Assembly: GCF_033958435.1 (NCBI RefSeq)
Contig: NC_134138.1
Location: 175,878,798 to 175,942,797 of the forward strand
Direction of reading: 5' to 3'
Length of the DNA stretch: 64,000 bases
Source: Carettochelys insculpta
Lineage: Eukaryota > Chordata > Testudines > Carettochelyidae
Shown here: in pieces, positions 47,350 through 58,068 of the stretch
Layout: every line of letters starts with the position of its first letter
Numbering within the stretch: the stretch's first letter is position 1
Position numbers and translations under genes: made by a program
Notes under the pieces: model-generated
Told to the model about the DNA's origin: nothing
The model's database searches: none
Seen by the model: only the letters and a program-made list of their open reading frames with translations

Positions 47350-47772
47350 GGCCGTGTCTGCACTAGCCTAAATCTTTGAAATGGCCATGCAAATGGCCAT
47401 TTTGAAGATTACTAATGAGGCGCTGAAATACATATTCAGCGCCTCATTAGCATGCCGCTGCCACAGCACTTTGAAATTGCCGTGGCTCGCAGCTGCGCGG
47501 ATCATCCAGATGAAGCTCCTTTTCAGAAGGACCTTTCCAACTTTGAAATCCCCAGCAGATAGGAATAAGGGGATTTCAAAGTTGGTGGGGTCCTTTCGAA
47601 AAGGAGCCGTGTCTGGACGAGCCACAGGCAGTGAGCCGTGGCAATTTCGAAGTGCCACAGCCAGTGGCATGTTAATGGGGCACTGAATATGTATTTCAGC
47701 GCCTCATTAGTATTCTTCTAAATGGCCTTTTGCATGGCCATTCAGAAGATTTGGGCTAGTGTAGACGTGGCC
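47350..47772. mobile_element. Complete Harbinger-like fold-back element with TAA target duplication
   Basis: The ends ggccgtgtctgcactagcc and gggctagtgtagacgtggcc are inverted, flanked on both sides by TAA (47347-47349 and 47773-47775). Arms of about 200 bp meet near 47560 (gataggaataagggg). Half copies occur at 29808-30024 (right arm) and 58069-58276 (left arm). The TWA duplication supports PIF/Harbinger. Confidence 0.82.
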
Positions 47773-47882
47773 TAAGTAGTTAATACATACAGATATTGCC
47801 TCCGTTTTAAAGGTGGTTTCACAATACATTTCTTAAACTATGAAATTACACCATAGAACAAGCTCGAATTATTGCAACTTAC

Positions 47883-48024
47883 TTTCCTCCGATGGGACGG
47901 CACAATAAAATAGGTTTCAATATTATGCTTCTTTAAGAAACTGTTCCTTTCATGGCCATACCCTGGTTCTACCTCATAGTCACCATTTAGGCACTCTAAG
48001 GTGGTCTTTGTTATGTGAACTTTC
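47883..48024 (-). CDS. ADCY1: ADCY1 exon: end of C1a and start of C1b, residues ~438-485
   Basis: The exon is 142 bp: one base completing the Gly codon, then 47 codons from KVHITKTT to PSHRRK. The acceptor is a T/C-rich tract ending cccctag and the donor GTAAGT. It contains the last strands of C1a ([21 protein letters not shown]) and the segment [19 protein letters not shown], in which the conserved HNIETYF closes the cyclase fold. The SHRRK basic end leads into the regulatory C1b region. The exon ends in phase 0. A 22.8-kb intron separates it from the next exon, by far the largest complete intron in the window. The residues agree closely with mammalian ADCY1, with a few conservative changes. 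Confidence 0.97.
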
Positions 48025-48483
48025 CTAGGGGGAAAAAAAAACAAGACAAAATAAAGCAATGATAGATCATGAACCAGTAACTATTCATTTGGGTGAGATC
48101 CACCTCCAACATAAAGGTCAATTACATGAACAAATAGTAGGTAACCTTTTGTTGCAGGTTAGCTACATTCTCTGAGCCAACCAGAATGCAAAGTTATTTT
48201 TAGTATGTTAACTTCCTAAATTTAGCAGATTCTTTGAATAAATGTAAGTAACTATAGGAGTTCTGCATCAAATAGCAGTGTCGATTTTACAAGGTATGCT
48301 GGTATGCATGTTCTATTTTATGCTCTTTAGCATTAAGTATTCATTAACATGCTTGCTGGATATACTGATCCTCTGATGCATGCCACCTCACTCTTGAAAC
48401 CTTTGTAATGGATGGCTTTTTTCTGTTTCATAAAGGTCAGGCTTTTATTTTCACTTTTCCCACCCATTTATAATTTTGAGCGC

Positions 48484-48790
48484 CTGTCCGCATAGGTGTA
48501 CTCAAGAAACTGAACCTCAATTAACTTTCCAAATGAGTTAGTTAAACAATGTTAAGCCTCTTAGTGGACACTAAGTCAGCATTATAGTGACCTTACTCAA
48601 TTCAGTTTAGTATAATTCATTTTGAAACTAAAATAAGCTACACTGAATTGCAGTCACTTTAATTTTGAGTAAGGGTGTTCATTCAAGGACTTAATGAAGT
48701 TTAATGCACTTTACATACTCACTATTGGTTAATTTGGATTAATTTTCCAGCGTATCCCCATGCAGATAACCCATGACGCTTTTAATATAG
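48484..48790. repeat. Degraded MITE-like stretch
   Basis: The blocks 'ctgtccgcataggtgtact' and 'ggattaattttccagcgtat', plus many ttaa-containing words with inverted partners, suggest a strongly decayed TIR element. The borders are uncertain. Confidence 0.3.
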
Positions 48791-49448
48791 CCACCATATT
48801 TTATTAGCTGCCCCCACCCATTCTGTTATTCCAAGAATACTAGCTAGTTTACTCCCCATTGCTCTAATTTTCCTATAAATGTCTTTATAGTTTCTTCCAT
48901 TGCAACTCTTACACGTGGAATATTTTCATGCAAGTTAACAGTAAATATATTCCACCTCCTCTCTTGAACATCTTTTTCAAATTCTTTTTCCTGTGGTAGC
49001 TCAAGGTAAGTGAGCTTCCAAAGCAGACTAAACTAAACTACTTAACAAATATCAACCATGTAGGAAATTTCCCATCTTAACCACCAGAGTTTGTCAACAA
49101 AACGTGCCATGCATTTACATACAAAGTGCCTTTTGTTGACAGCATATAGACAAAACCAAGCACTTTCTGTGACAGGGTCCTGCTTCTCTACTATGAGGCA
49201 TAAAGCCTTGGCTGACAGATTTCTGTCAACAAAGCAGCTGTGTAAGTGCCCACAGAGGGCCTCTCTTGACAGACTGGGCATCCACAACGGGCAGCCCTGC
49301 CCGCTCTTCTTCCGGGTGCCTGTTGTGTTGAGAGAGCAGCCGGGCAGTCTGGCTGCTCTGTTGACACAGCAGAGCGCTCTTCCGATTTGCTTTTGTGTGT
49401 GGCCACACATTGTTGACAGAAGTTTTGTCAGGAACTTTCTTCTGACAA

Positions 49449-50172
49449 GTATCAGAGGGGTAGCCATGTTAATCTGGATCTGTAACAGCAACGAAGGGTC
49501 CTGTGGCACCTTATAGACTAACAGAAAAGTTTTGAGCATGAGTTTTCATGAGCACAGACTCACTTCATCAGATGCTGGTCTTGGAAATCTGCAGGGCCAG
49601 GTATAAATAAGCCAGAGCAAGGGTGGGGATAACAAGGTTAGCTTAGTCAGCAAGGGTGAGGCTCACTACCAGCAGTTGATCTGGAGGTGTGAACACCAAG
49701 GGAGGGGAAGCTGCTTTTGTATTTAGCCAGCCATTCACAGCCTTTGTTTAAGCCTGAGCTGAGGGTGTTGAATTTGCAGATGAATTGTAGTTCAGCAACT
49801 TCTCCTTGGAGTCTGGTCCTGAAATTTCTTTGCTGTAGGATAGCTACTTTTAAGTCTGCTACTGTGTGGCCTGGGAGATTGAAGTGCTCTCCTACGGGTT
49901 TTTGTACATTGCCATTTCTGATATCTGATTTGCGTGCGTTTATTCTTTTACGTAGAGACTGTCCAGTTTGTCCGATGTATATAGCAGAGGGGCATTGCTG
50001 GCACATGATGACATAAATTATATTGGTAGATGTGCAGCTGAATGAACCCACGATGGTGTGGCTGATCTGGTTAGGTCCGGTAATGGTGTTGCTGGTGTAG
50101 ATATGGACATGAAAGCTCATGCTCAAAACTTTTCTGTTAGTCTATAAGGTGCCACAGGACCCTTCGTTTCTT
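49449..50172 (-). mobile_element. Penelope-like retroelement fragment with inverted ends
   Basis: The left end 'tatcagaggggtagccatgt', 'cctgtggcaccttatagact', 'catgagttttcatgagc' is inverted to the right end (catgaaagctcatg, 'agtctataaggtgccacagg'). Between them, on the minus strand, lies an open frame with a GIY-YIG endonuclease domain. Flanks ttctgaca (49439-49446) and ttccgaca (50170-50177) suggest a target duplication. Confidence 0.8.
49647..50126 (-). pseudogene. Penelope-like element GIY-YIG endonuclease domain (5'-truncated ORF)
   Basis: There are 159 codons without a stop. The motifs are NIIYVIMCQQCPSAIYIGQT (the GIY-YIG core with the extra Cys pair typical of Penelope elements), LRKRINARKSDIRNG (conserved Arg), and VGEHFNLPGHTVADLKVAIL with EHF..PGH. 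In Penelope elements this domain follows an RT of the telomerase-like group; the RT is missing here, so the copy is truncated. The apparent start Met lies in the terminal repeat and is not a true start. The C-terminal part, LNTLSSGLNKG-like, is as expected. Confidence 0.85.
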
Positions 50173-50846
50173 CCGACAGTGACTTCTGGCGACAGAGCGC
50201 TGTAGTGTAACCATAGCCACCAAGTCCCAATCTAACACATTTGCATGCATCCAACTTGTACATAAGAATGCTCAATGCACCAGTGGAGTTTCACGGCCTG
50301 CTATGCCCATGCTTGAATAAATTACTAGTTGTCCATGGGCATGATTTCCACGGAGTATTTTGAAACATCTTTAGGCACAACATAATGTTTGCATGGCACT
50401 GGGCAGGACGAACTTTGAAAATCTGACTTTGTACTGGTAGTACTAAGCCACATATGAAATGCAGAGATGGGCAAATCCTCCCCTCCGTTACACAGAGGTA
50501 ATTCCGTTTTACTGACAGGAGTATTTAGCGTTCGCTTGATTGAAATTCTATCACTGCCATATTCCTACCCTTCACATTTGGTAGTTTGTAGTGAAAAGCA
50601 TATTCAGATGATATTTACATCGTTCACATTTGTGTCTCTTAATCACTATGAACTGAGACCTACAGGCCACTTAACACTAGTGTTCTCTAGGGGATCTTTG
50701 TACAGTAGCTTATGAGGGCTCTTAACCTGAAACCCCATTATGTATCAATTGTCACAGTAAATGGTTTTGCAAAATACTTTCCATTGAGGAGAGAAATAAT
50801 TTACGCTCTCATAAAGGGCTGTAGTATGTTTTTGTCTGAGACTTAC

Positions 50847-51005
50847 CCAGGCAATCCTCCAGCTTCCATTACATTAGCTAGAGTCACGTCATTTGACCAG
50901 ACATCATACTGCCATTTGCGGAGACCTAGGACTCCACAAAGTACCCTGCCTGTGTGTAGTCCAACTCTCATGTTGAGATCCACTTCAGTGGCTTCTGCTA
51001 CAGAC
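50847..51005 (-). CDS. ADCY1: ADCY1 exon: C1a catalytic domain, residues ~386-438
   Basis: The exon is 159 bp: one base finishing a split codon, 52 full codons ([10 protein letters not shown] to GGLP) and the first two bases of a Gly codon. The acceptor is tctcttgcag and the donor GTAAGT. It encodes the later half of the C1a cyclase fold, with the NMRVGLHTG strand, the [17 protein letters not shown] turn-strand and the [10 protein letters not shown] helix. In solved C1a/C2 structures the Val-Trp-Ser stretch lies next to the forskolin pocket. The two C1a metal-binding aspartates belong to an earlier exon that is not in the window. One residue in EAGGLPG differs from the mammalian EAAGLPG I recall. 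The next exon begins with the base completing the Gly codon. Confidence 0.97.
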
Positions 51006-51214
51006 CTGCAAGAGATTATATCAGATCTTTAGAGAAAAACATTCCTTTCCATCATCTTCCTTTCTCTTTCTCCCAAGAACTAACTCATTATATACACATT
51101 TCCAAGTGAAGAGAAATGATCTTCAAAATTTTCAGGAGGTGTGACATAGCAAGCTAAGGTTCTTGCCTTCCCAAGCATTTGGGGGAAATTCAAACCCTGA
51201 TTCAGATAACTAAG

Positions 51215-51295
51215 CAGGCCTGGCCTTAGGGCGAGGTGAGCAAGGCGGTTGCTGTAGGCCCTGCAGCTTCTGGGCCCCGCACTCCAACTGACCAT
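51215..51295. repeat. GC-rich repeat fragment
   Basis: The stretch 'ggcctggccttagggcgagg', then 'tgctgtaggccctgcagctt', resembles a dispersed turtle repeat. It is short and isolated. Confidence 0.35.
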
Positions 51296-52329
51296 TGCAT
51301 TGCCTGCCCACCAGTCCAGCCCTGCTGTCAGTGTACCACCTGGTAGATCTGTTACTGATTAAACAGATTTGGTGATCTCATTCCCCCCGGTGAGCCTTAA
51401 AGAAAAAACAAAATCTCAATATCCCATATGGATTTTCACCTAGAATCTGACTGTTTCATGCTAGTTGTGAAATACAACCTCATACTGCTCTGAGCTAGAT
51501 GGGAATTTACACTGACAACAAAACAGAGAAGAGAAATGATCCCCGCACAGAAAAGTTGCTGCCAAAGCAATGTTCCCAAGTGGTGACTTTTACATTGTCA
51601 CAACCCCCTATCAGACTGTGTATAGTACAGTCTTTAAAGCTGATTATGTTCTCTTCTTGTTTGCTGATTATTTTATTTCCTTTCCCTTTCACTCCTCTAA
51701 AATATCCTCTTTCTGGTCTCTTAAGAAAATGGTAAGTTTATGAAAGATCTAAGCTAGCAACAGCCAAACTAGGCTAGTAGGCCCACGTTCATCTTCGTGG
51801 GCTGCAAGATTATTGTAATCAAGATGGTCTCCTGGGAGAGGGTAGTTTCACTAAGCTGCATTTGCTTGCTTAGAATTTGCAGGGTGTGCTGACTGAACCA
51901 TAGCAGCACTTTGATTGGACGCAGAGGAAGTGCATGGTTCTTTCAGTCAATGTGTGCAACCAGCGTGTACCTCTCTTCATGTGCCTTTGCTTTACCTGTG
52001 TGTCACTTCAATAATACTGGGAGGAAAATAACTGCCCAGATTGAAACCAGAGGAATCTGCCAAACCCATTTAAAGCTGATGTAACTGGTTCATTGGCAGC
52101 AGGGAATGAAACTGTAACCTTAGAGGCTAAAACCATGTGCTAGCTGGCTGTCAGTTAAGGCTGTAGAGCAGAGACTTCACTCTCCCTTGTCAGTGGCCTC
52201 TGTGCCTCTGGAGTTACACACTTTCCTCAGCTGAGGAAGAGTATCTGGAGATTCTGAGACGTTCCAGCAGTTCATGGGATAGTTTATGGGCAACAATGAA
52301 TAAAATGCCTCCTGGGCATCACATAGAAC

Positions 52330-52374
52330 CCCAATAGGCTGCCTGGGGCTGCATGTTGCCCACCACTGGTCTAA
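52330..52374. repeat. Lone right end of the 4560-type hAT MITE
   Basis: The stretch 'ggctgcatgttgcccaccac' followed by tggtcta matches the right terminus at 4812-4824. No left end was found. Confidence 0.45.
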
Positions 52375-53189
52375 ACCACAATGATAACGTTTTGTTTTTA
52401 ACAAGGAATATTTTTAGTTCCTAACTTTCAACACAAAAGAAGTTTTGATCTGAGTGTCAGATTTGAAGGGACCTAATTGCTCAAAGCACAATTCATTCAA
52501 ATATTATCTTTTACCTAATTTTTCCCAGAACAAAACACAGGGGTAAAACAACATGAATTTATATCATCCCAGGGTCATTTGAAAGTGGGCTGAAGTTCAT
52601 TTGAAAAGTCTGCTCCTCTTAGCAAACCTTTGGTGAACATGGTCTGTGACTGCAGTTATGCAAAGTGTACTACGTAACTCTACTTGCCACCTTCTCAGTA
52701 TTTGCTATTAATTCCTTGCAAAGCTTAGATCTCCTATGGGAATAAACAAACACACTCTACTTGTAACTCAACTGATCCAGTGACAGACAAACTCTAGCAG
52801 TTGCTTGTTTATCTTCTGTCTCCCACTTATTTACCTACAGGTTTTTTTCTGTCAATTTTTCTTCTTCTCTAATGCATATTTACTTTAGGCAGCTATGACA
52901 GCTGAGAGCAAACTGATGGCAGAACCAAAAGAAAATTGTTGAAACTACCTTATTAAGTGTAATTTTAACCTGACAAGTATCCAAGCAAACATATTTAAAT
53001 ACAGTATTAGAAGGGATCAATTTCAACTGAATATTAAAATGGACAACATTACTTTTAGAATTCCTTTATTTCATAGAAAGCATAAAATTCTGTTTGCACA
53101 GCCTGGTTTTGTGTTAGAGGTTGGGGAATTTGTATGGGTAAAAGGATTTCACCAGAAGCAGTTTCACACTGCACTGAGGGGGAGGGTAG

Positions 53190-53315
53190 CCTTGTGGGTA
53201 GAACATTAAACTGCGACTGAAGATATCTGACATCAATTTGTTGCCCCAGTGCAGACCTGGGCAAATCATTTAATCTCTCATGTCTATGTTCATAGTCTGC
53301 AAAACTGTGATAACA
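53190..53315 (+). repeat. MIR-type SINE
   Basis: The order 'gtagccttgtgggtagaaca', 'ttaaactgcgactgaagata', 'cagacctgggcaaatcattt', 'aatctctcatgtct', 'gtctgcaaaactgtgataac' follows MIR from its tRNA-like head to its core and tail. Confidence 0.75.
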
Positions 53316-55844
53316 CCCCCAGCCTTTGTCTACAAATGGTGCAGTGGCTGGTCTCTAGGTGTGATGGTCAAGCAAATTCATAGTAATGATAGTAATGTGA
53401 TATGAAGGAGAAGGTCATAACCTTCTGCATGAAAGTGAATTCCATCCACTTTTTCCTCTTTGCATCAGAGAAAACAAATAGCAATAAAATGTTTATCTCC
53501 TCCGATTTACTTCTTTGTTCTGTAGCAGTGTATTTACTGGGCATTCTATTCTACTATTTGATGTACAATCCCATCTCTCCATTCCTCTGATTAAAATTTA
53601 CTGAGGAAAACTTTAGATTTTTTTTGAAGTGTCTCTGATTATTTAATTCCCTCCTTATGACGATGCACACGGAACCCTTCAATAGTCATTAAAAATCAGA
53701 AAGTGAGAAAGTTCCACCCCTACCACCTCCCTTCCCTACCAAGTCACACAAATGGGATATTCCAGTTCTGATCCCTGTGCTTCCACACGTATTTGGGGTA
53801 GCTATAAACATATACATGGGGGCTAGATATTGCATAGTCCGTTGAGACCACCCAGGAAAGTAAGATCTCCTGGACAGTCATGCACCCACCTTCTCTGGCT
53901 GAGGCTCAATCTAGCCTGCAGAGATTTACATTTTATGCATGCAGAAACTGTAATTAGTTGTTAACGTTAATGGTAACTCCTTTTACATGATGCTGAATTA
54001 AGAGGATTCTTTATTTTTAACAATTGACAAGAATCTGTTGCCCTGAAACTACAAACACTTAGACATGTGCTTAATACACCAGTAAACTCCATAGTTAGGG
54101 TTTCATTCCAAAAATGGGATATTAATCCCTGCTTCTCTCTCTGGAAGCAGGTGGCCAGTTGGGGTGAAATTTCGCAAGAGGTTAATTTTATGCTGTTTGA
54201 ATTTTTCATGTAGGTTTTAATTTGGTTTCTCTTCATACATTTTTAATCAGAAACTTCTAAATTTGGCCTCTGGCTGAAATTTCCCTGTGGCAACATTTCA
54301 CTGTTGACTGTTATCTCTTTGAGAACATTGTAACTTGACAGAGAGGCAGACACTGATGAAAACTGATGCAACAGACAGGGTTTTTAAATGTTGAATTTAG
54401 GGTAATTTTTAGCATTTATTTACATTACAGTCAAAAAGTTTCTGCCCTGTGTACAAATCTGGTGGAGGCCAGGAATACAGAAGTCGGACTGATTAAATTT
54501 GAAAAATAATTCAGCACTTGCACTTATGTCATAGTGCTATATATGTGTGTATAGAGTTTTTACTTTAAAAATCTGTCACTCAAACTGATTGTTTTGAACA
54601 TTCAAACTAAGACCTTAATCCTATTCACACTTATGCCTGTATTTATTTTTACTCATATGAGCAGTCCCATGATGCCACTGAGCCAATTCTCATGAGTAAA
54701 TTTTAAGAATATGTGTGAGTGTTTCAAGATGAGGGCTTTAGTAGCCTTCGTATAGACTGCCCAGCAATCCATGGACATCCACTTTATATGTGTATATATC
54801 CACATCTCAGGATGTGGATACGGCTCTCTGCAACTCATTTTTGCAGATGCTGGTGCAAATTTCCAGAGCTATCAATTTTGTATCTAGAACTGTGCAAATC
54901 TACAAATGTCTGCTTTATCTCCATGGGGATCCACAGCCACCAATGTGAAAGCAGATATCCACAGATCATTTTTGTAGATAGGGCTGCGGATTCCAATTTT
55001 GTATCCACACAGGACTCTAGTCATATAGTCTATCATGTAACACAGGAGCTGTGTATTATGTGGAGTCAAGCATCTCTACACAGGTGTGTACAAATTATTA
55101 TTTTGCAGTTACAAAATACTAAAATATCATTCAAAGTAAAGTGGAAGAGGGAAAAGAGGCATAAACTGTCAAGATCTTGAAAAAATTATTTTTTCCCCTG
55201 TTTTAAATATTCTTGAAGGAAAAAAAAACCCTCATCTTTTTTGGAACTACACTTTTCAAAATGGGAAAATTGTAGCAAAAATATCTGCAAAGTTCTAGTT
55301 AAATATCTTAAAATATAGCATACATACTGCATTAATGATTAGTACATGTTAAAGAAAGTGAACTTTTGAATACATTCATGGATCATTAAGTAGAATTTGT
55401 TTTCCCCAAATGGCCATTTGAAATTGTTCAATTAACACAAAATCTAAACTGTGAATGTATCTCTACGCTCTTCCCTGATACTCCAAAATATGTCAATGAT
55501 ATTTGTATCATTATTGAAGCCACGCAGAAAAATAAAAAAAAAAAGTTCATGAATATTCATTCAAATTTAAAATTCCCAATTTGCTTTTGTTGCATTTCTA
55601 CATGTTTTGCAATTACTTTCTATGAATTTTCTAGCTAATATATAATAATAGGGAATATTAAGTAACTATTAATGTTTTGAACATCCTTCAGACACAATAT
55701 TTTAGCCTGTTCTCTCAATGTGAAATTTCTGTCTAATGAAAACAAAATAAACATTTGGAAAGAAAAAACCTAACACATAAAACAAACAGAGCCTGAAATT
55801 TACTCTACCCTAACAAACCCAGTGTACTGGGGCTTTGTGTAAGC

Positions 55845-55951
55845 ACAGGTTGAACTTCTCTAGTTTGACACTTTTGGGACCTGACTGGTGCTGGACAAGA
55901 GAATATACCACACTACAAGAGAGTTCCCGATTAGAGAGTTTCAACCTGTAG
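55845..55951. mobile_element. 107-bp TIR element (aggttgaacttctctag)
   Basis: The ends acaggttgaacttctctag and gattagagagtttcaacctgt are inverted. Between them is 'tgggacctgactggtgctgg'. It is a minimal member of the family at 17538 and 25236. Confidence 0.65.
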
Positions 55952-56606
55952 TCTATGGGCAGATGAAACTGGCTCTACCAGCCCAGGTGCTTGCCGCTCT
56001 GTTAATTTTAAGAAAGTTATGTATTAGATACAATTATTTCACACAGCTCTTTCAAACTTTCAAACTCATTTTAAGGAAGCTGCTGAACAGTACTCAGATG
56101 GAAATGAATTTCAGAAGAGGTCACTAGTGACTAAATTTGAATTGACAGCACAAAACTAAGAAAATGCTTTTTATCCTATTTCCCGCAAGTTGTTCCATTC
56201 CCACAAGTCCCAATCCTTCATTTAACATGCATACAAATACGTATTTCTTAGTAAAGCCAAAGACTAGCTTTTCTAGCTATGGAAATGAAAATACGGCGAG
56301 AGCGTCAAGCTGACAGGCACGGCCTTTAAACATGAGGAACAGCGTATGTCTGTTAAAGTTTTCCTAGGTGTTTTCAGGATGGTAGTTCAGCTTTAGGAAT
56401 CTGTTGGCTCTTGGGTGCTAATGTCAAAGACTGTCTTACTTCCAGACTTGGAGGAGAATTGCCTCCAGATTCTCTGCATGATCTTGAATAAATATGTTAA
56501 CTACTGTGACATGTAACACATCTGGGTGGACCACATACAATCATATTCTTTTGTTGTTTAACTTAAGTATCCATGGGTACCATTTTGGGAGGTCATGGGG
56601 TGGGGG

Positions 56607-56843
56607 CAGCAGCTGTGTGTGTACTAGGACACCATTTACTCTTCTTCCCATTCCCCCGACTCTCAGGGAGTGAGGGGAAAGTACATGGCTTACATGAATC
56701 ACTCCACTGCCCTCTCCTCACAGCATCCAGGAGCGAGAGCCATGCACACAAGCCATGTACCTTCCCCTCATTCCCAGTCAGCCAGGGGAACAGCAAAAAG
56801 AGCAAATGGTGTCCTGGCATGCACAGCTGCTGTCCCTCTGCCT
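56607..56843. repeat. Hairpin with arms of about 100 bp
   Basis: The left arm (56607-56695: 'aggacaccatttactcttct', gtgaggggaaagtacatggct) is the inverted partner of the right arm (56741-56843: 'agccatgtaccttcccctca', 'gagcaaatggtgtcctggca'). The loop is about 45 bp. There are no tgtctacac ends. Confidence 0.65.
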
Positions 56844-57406
56844 ACCTGAAATGGTACCCTCTTAAGATGGGCCTGAATGAATATTTCCTGACTATTATCT
56901 GGGAAGAGACTGTGTGTGTTCTTGTGAGTAGTTTGCTCCCATTTGCTCAGATTTGCTAGATAGTCAGCAGATGGTGTGGTGTTTTGCTCATTGTACTCAA
57001 CTTGACTGGTATTGAGGCACATAGAATGTTAGTGATAAGTGCAGGAATTGTAAAATGTGGTCATCGGTGCTTGTAATTATAGAGGGAATACTGAAAAAGA
57101 CAGATTGTGCTTACCATGTACCAAACAAAAGGACACACCACCCTCAGTTTGAAGAACCTTGGATGGATGAGGATTCAAATGCCAACCTAGTGAGAATAAA
57201 AGAAGAGGCAGGACTCCTGACCAGCAGTCTGCTTACCCTCAAGGGTCTGCTGCATGAAGAGTTCAGCCTGTTTCTCCACGCCCACCCCGTTCCAAAAACA
57301 GAGTTACTAGTCTTCATCAAAGCCTCCTTTGTTATTATGAAAATGTTTCATTGGCACTTGACATCTCTCATGGACTGTGCTATTGAGCAGAAATAAAAAT
57401 CAGTAA

Positions 57407-57813
57407 GGGTGCATCTACACTTGCATTCCTCTTTCGAAAGAGGTATGCAAATGAGGTAAATCGAAAATGCAAATGAGATATAACTTTGTATGTTTGGTGC
57501 ATCATTTGCATATTCTAAAGAGCTTCTTTCAAAAGAAGAAAACCGGTGTAGATGCTGCTCTTTCGAAGGTAAACCCCATCTTCAAAAGAATCCTTCTTCC
57601 CTTTATTTCATAGGAGGAAGGATTCTTTCGAAGATGGGGTTTACTTTCAAAAGAGCAGCATCTACACTGGCTTTCTTCTTTCAAAAGAAACTCTTTTGGA
57701 ATTAAAATATGCAAATGAGGTACCAAATATGCAAATTTACACTTCATTTGCATTTTGATTTACCTCATTTGCATGCCTCTTTCAAAAGAGGAATGCAAGT
57801 GTAGATGCACCCC
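57407..57813. mobile_element. 407-bp palindromic TIR element with TAA duplication
   Basis: The ends gggtgcatctacacttgcat and atgcaagtgtagatgcaccc are inverted. TAA precedes and CAA follows. Arms of about 200 bp meet near 57610 (ctttatttcatagg). Blocks such as tctttcgaagatggggttta recur in inverted form. Confidence 0.8.
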
Positions 57814-58068
57814 AAGAGACTGCCCAGTGGTGGCAGCAAACTAGTAAGTGCCCAGCAGGGTGTCAGTGGGAAGTTATAAGAAATGGCCAAGTGGGCAGTG
57901 ACAGAGAGGTGCAATAAAAAGTCAATACTGGTGAATAAGATGCCTCTAACTCTTTCCACCTAGTATGGGAGATGAACTCTGCAGATGTACCTTTGGACTC
58001 TGTGTCTGCACTGACCAACTGTGAGTGGGGTGCAGAGAAGTGTTGGGCATGTTAAAGGGACTTTTGGC

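Larger units (their letters stand above)
25104..47882 (-). other. ADCY1: ADCY1 large 22.8-kb intron
   Basis: This intron separates the end of C1a from the calmodulin-helix exon. In order it contains a TIR repeat end (about 25236-25543), an ancient dispersed repeat (26280-26400), a hAT-like element (26902-27097), MITEs (28764-29236 and 29808-30024), a Ty3/gypsy remnant (31690-34480), a CR1 copy (35331-36770), MITEs (37761-38193, 39258-39315, 40059-40482), a repeat trace (about 43905-43965), a hAT-like element (44151-44330), an inverted duplication (44660-44930) and four fold-back elements (45870-47772). The stretches 27100-28760, 30030-31690, 34490-35330, 36780-37760, 38200-39250, 39320-40055, 40490-43900 and 44940-45870 show no gene or nameable repeat. 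Confidence 0.85.
49082..50220. mobile_element. TIR element (tttgttgaca family) split by a Penelope-like insertion
   Basis: The left part (49082-49448) is full of tttgttgacag/ctgtcaacaaa words and a GC-rich centre with 'cgggcagtctggctgctctg', also present near 62722-62741. The right end (50173-50220) has 'gtagtgtaaccatagcc'. The two parts are separated by the element at 49449-50172. Large open frames at 49042-49539 are repeat by-products. Confidence 0.7.
48025..50846 (-). other. ADCY1: ADCY1 intron within C1a
   Basis: The intron is 2822 bp. It contains a degraded MITE-like stretch (about 48484-48790) and a MITE interrupted by a Penelope-like element (49082-50220). The stretch 50221-50846 shows nothing I recognise. 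Confidence 0.85.
5051..51005 (-). other. ADCY1: ADCY1 gene, central part (8 exons, 7 complete introns)
   Basis: This is the extent of the recognisable part of adenylyl cyclase type 1, transcribed right to left. Eight exons of 159, 142, 156, 195, 98, 85, 90 and 257 bp join in a single open frame. The protein matches ADCY1 rather than ADCY2, 3, 5, 6, 8 or 9, because C1b carries the ADCY1 calmodulin site and the C1a end matches ADCY1 almost residue for residue. Introns from 5' to 3' are 2822, 22779, 3045, 2441, 4557, 5860 and 3269 bp. The gene is incomplete at both window edges: residues before about 386 and after about 779 are missing. Recognition is from memory of the family; the exon borders are read directly from the sequence. 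Confidence 0.96.

Noticed and set aside
49042..49539. Open frames of 165, 141 and 71 codons on both strands
   Set aside because: They lie within repeat DNA (a MITE and the edge of the Penelope insertion) and have no recognisable domain.
5051..51005. Assignment of the gene to ADCY2, ADCY3, ADCY5/6 or ADCY8
   Set aside because: The C1b calmodulin helix, the RTAS/RNRS pair, the CFPGC exon and the C1a end match ADCY1 and not the others as I recall their sequences.
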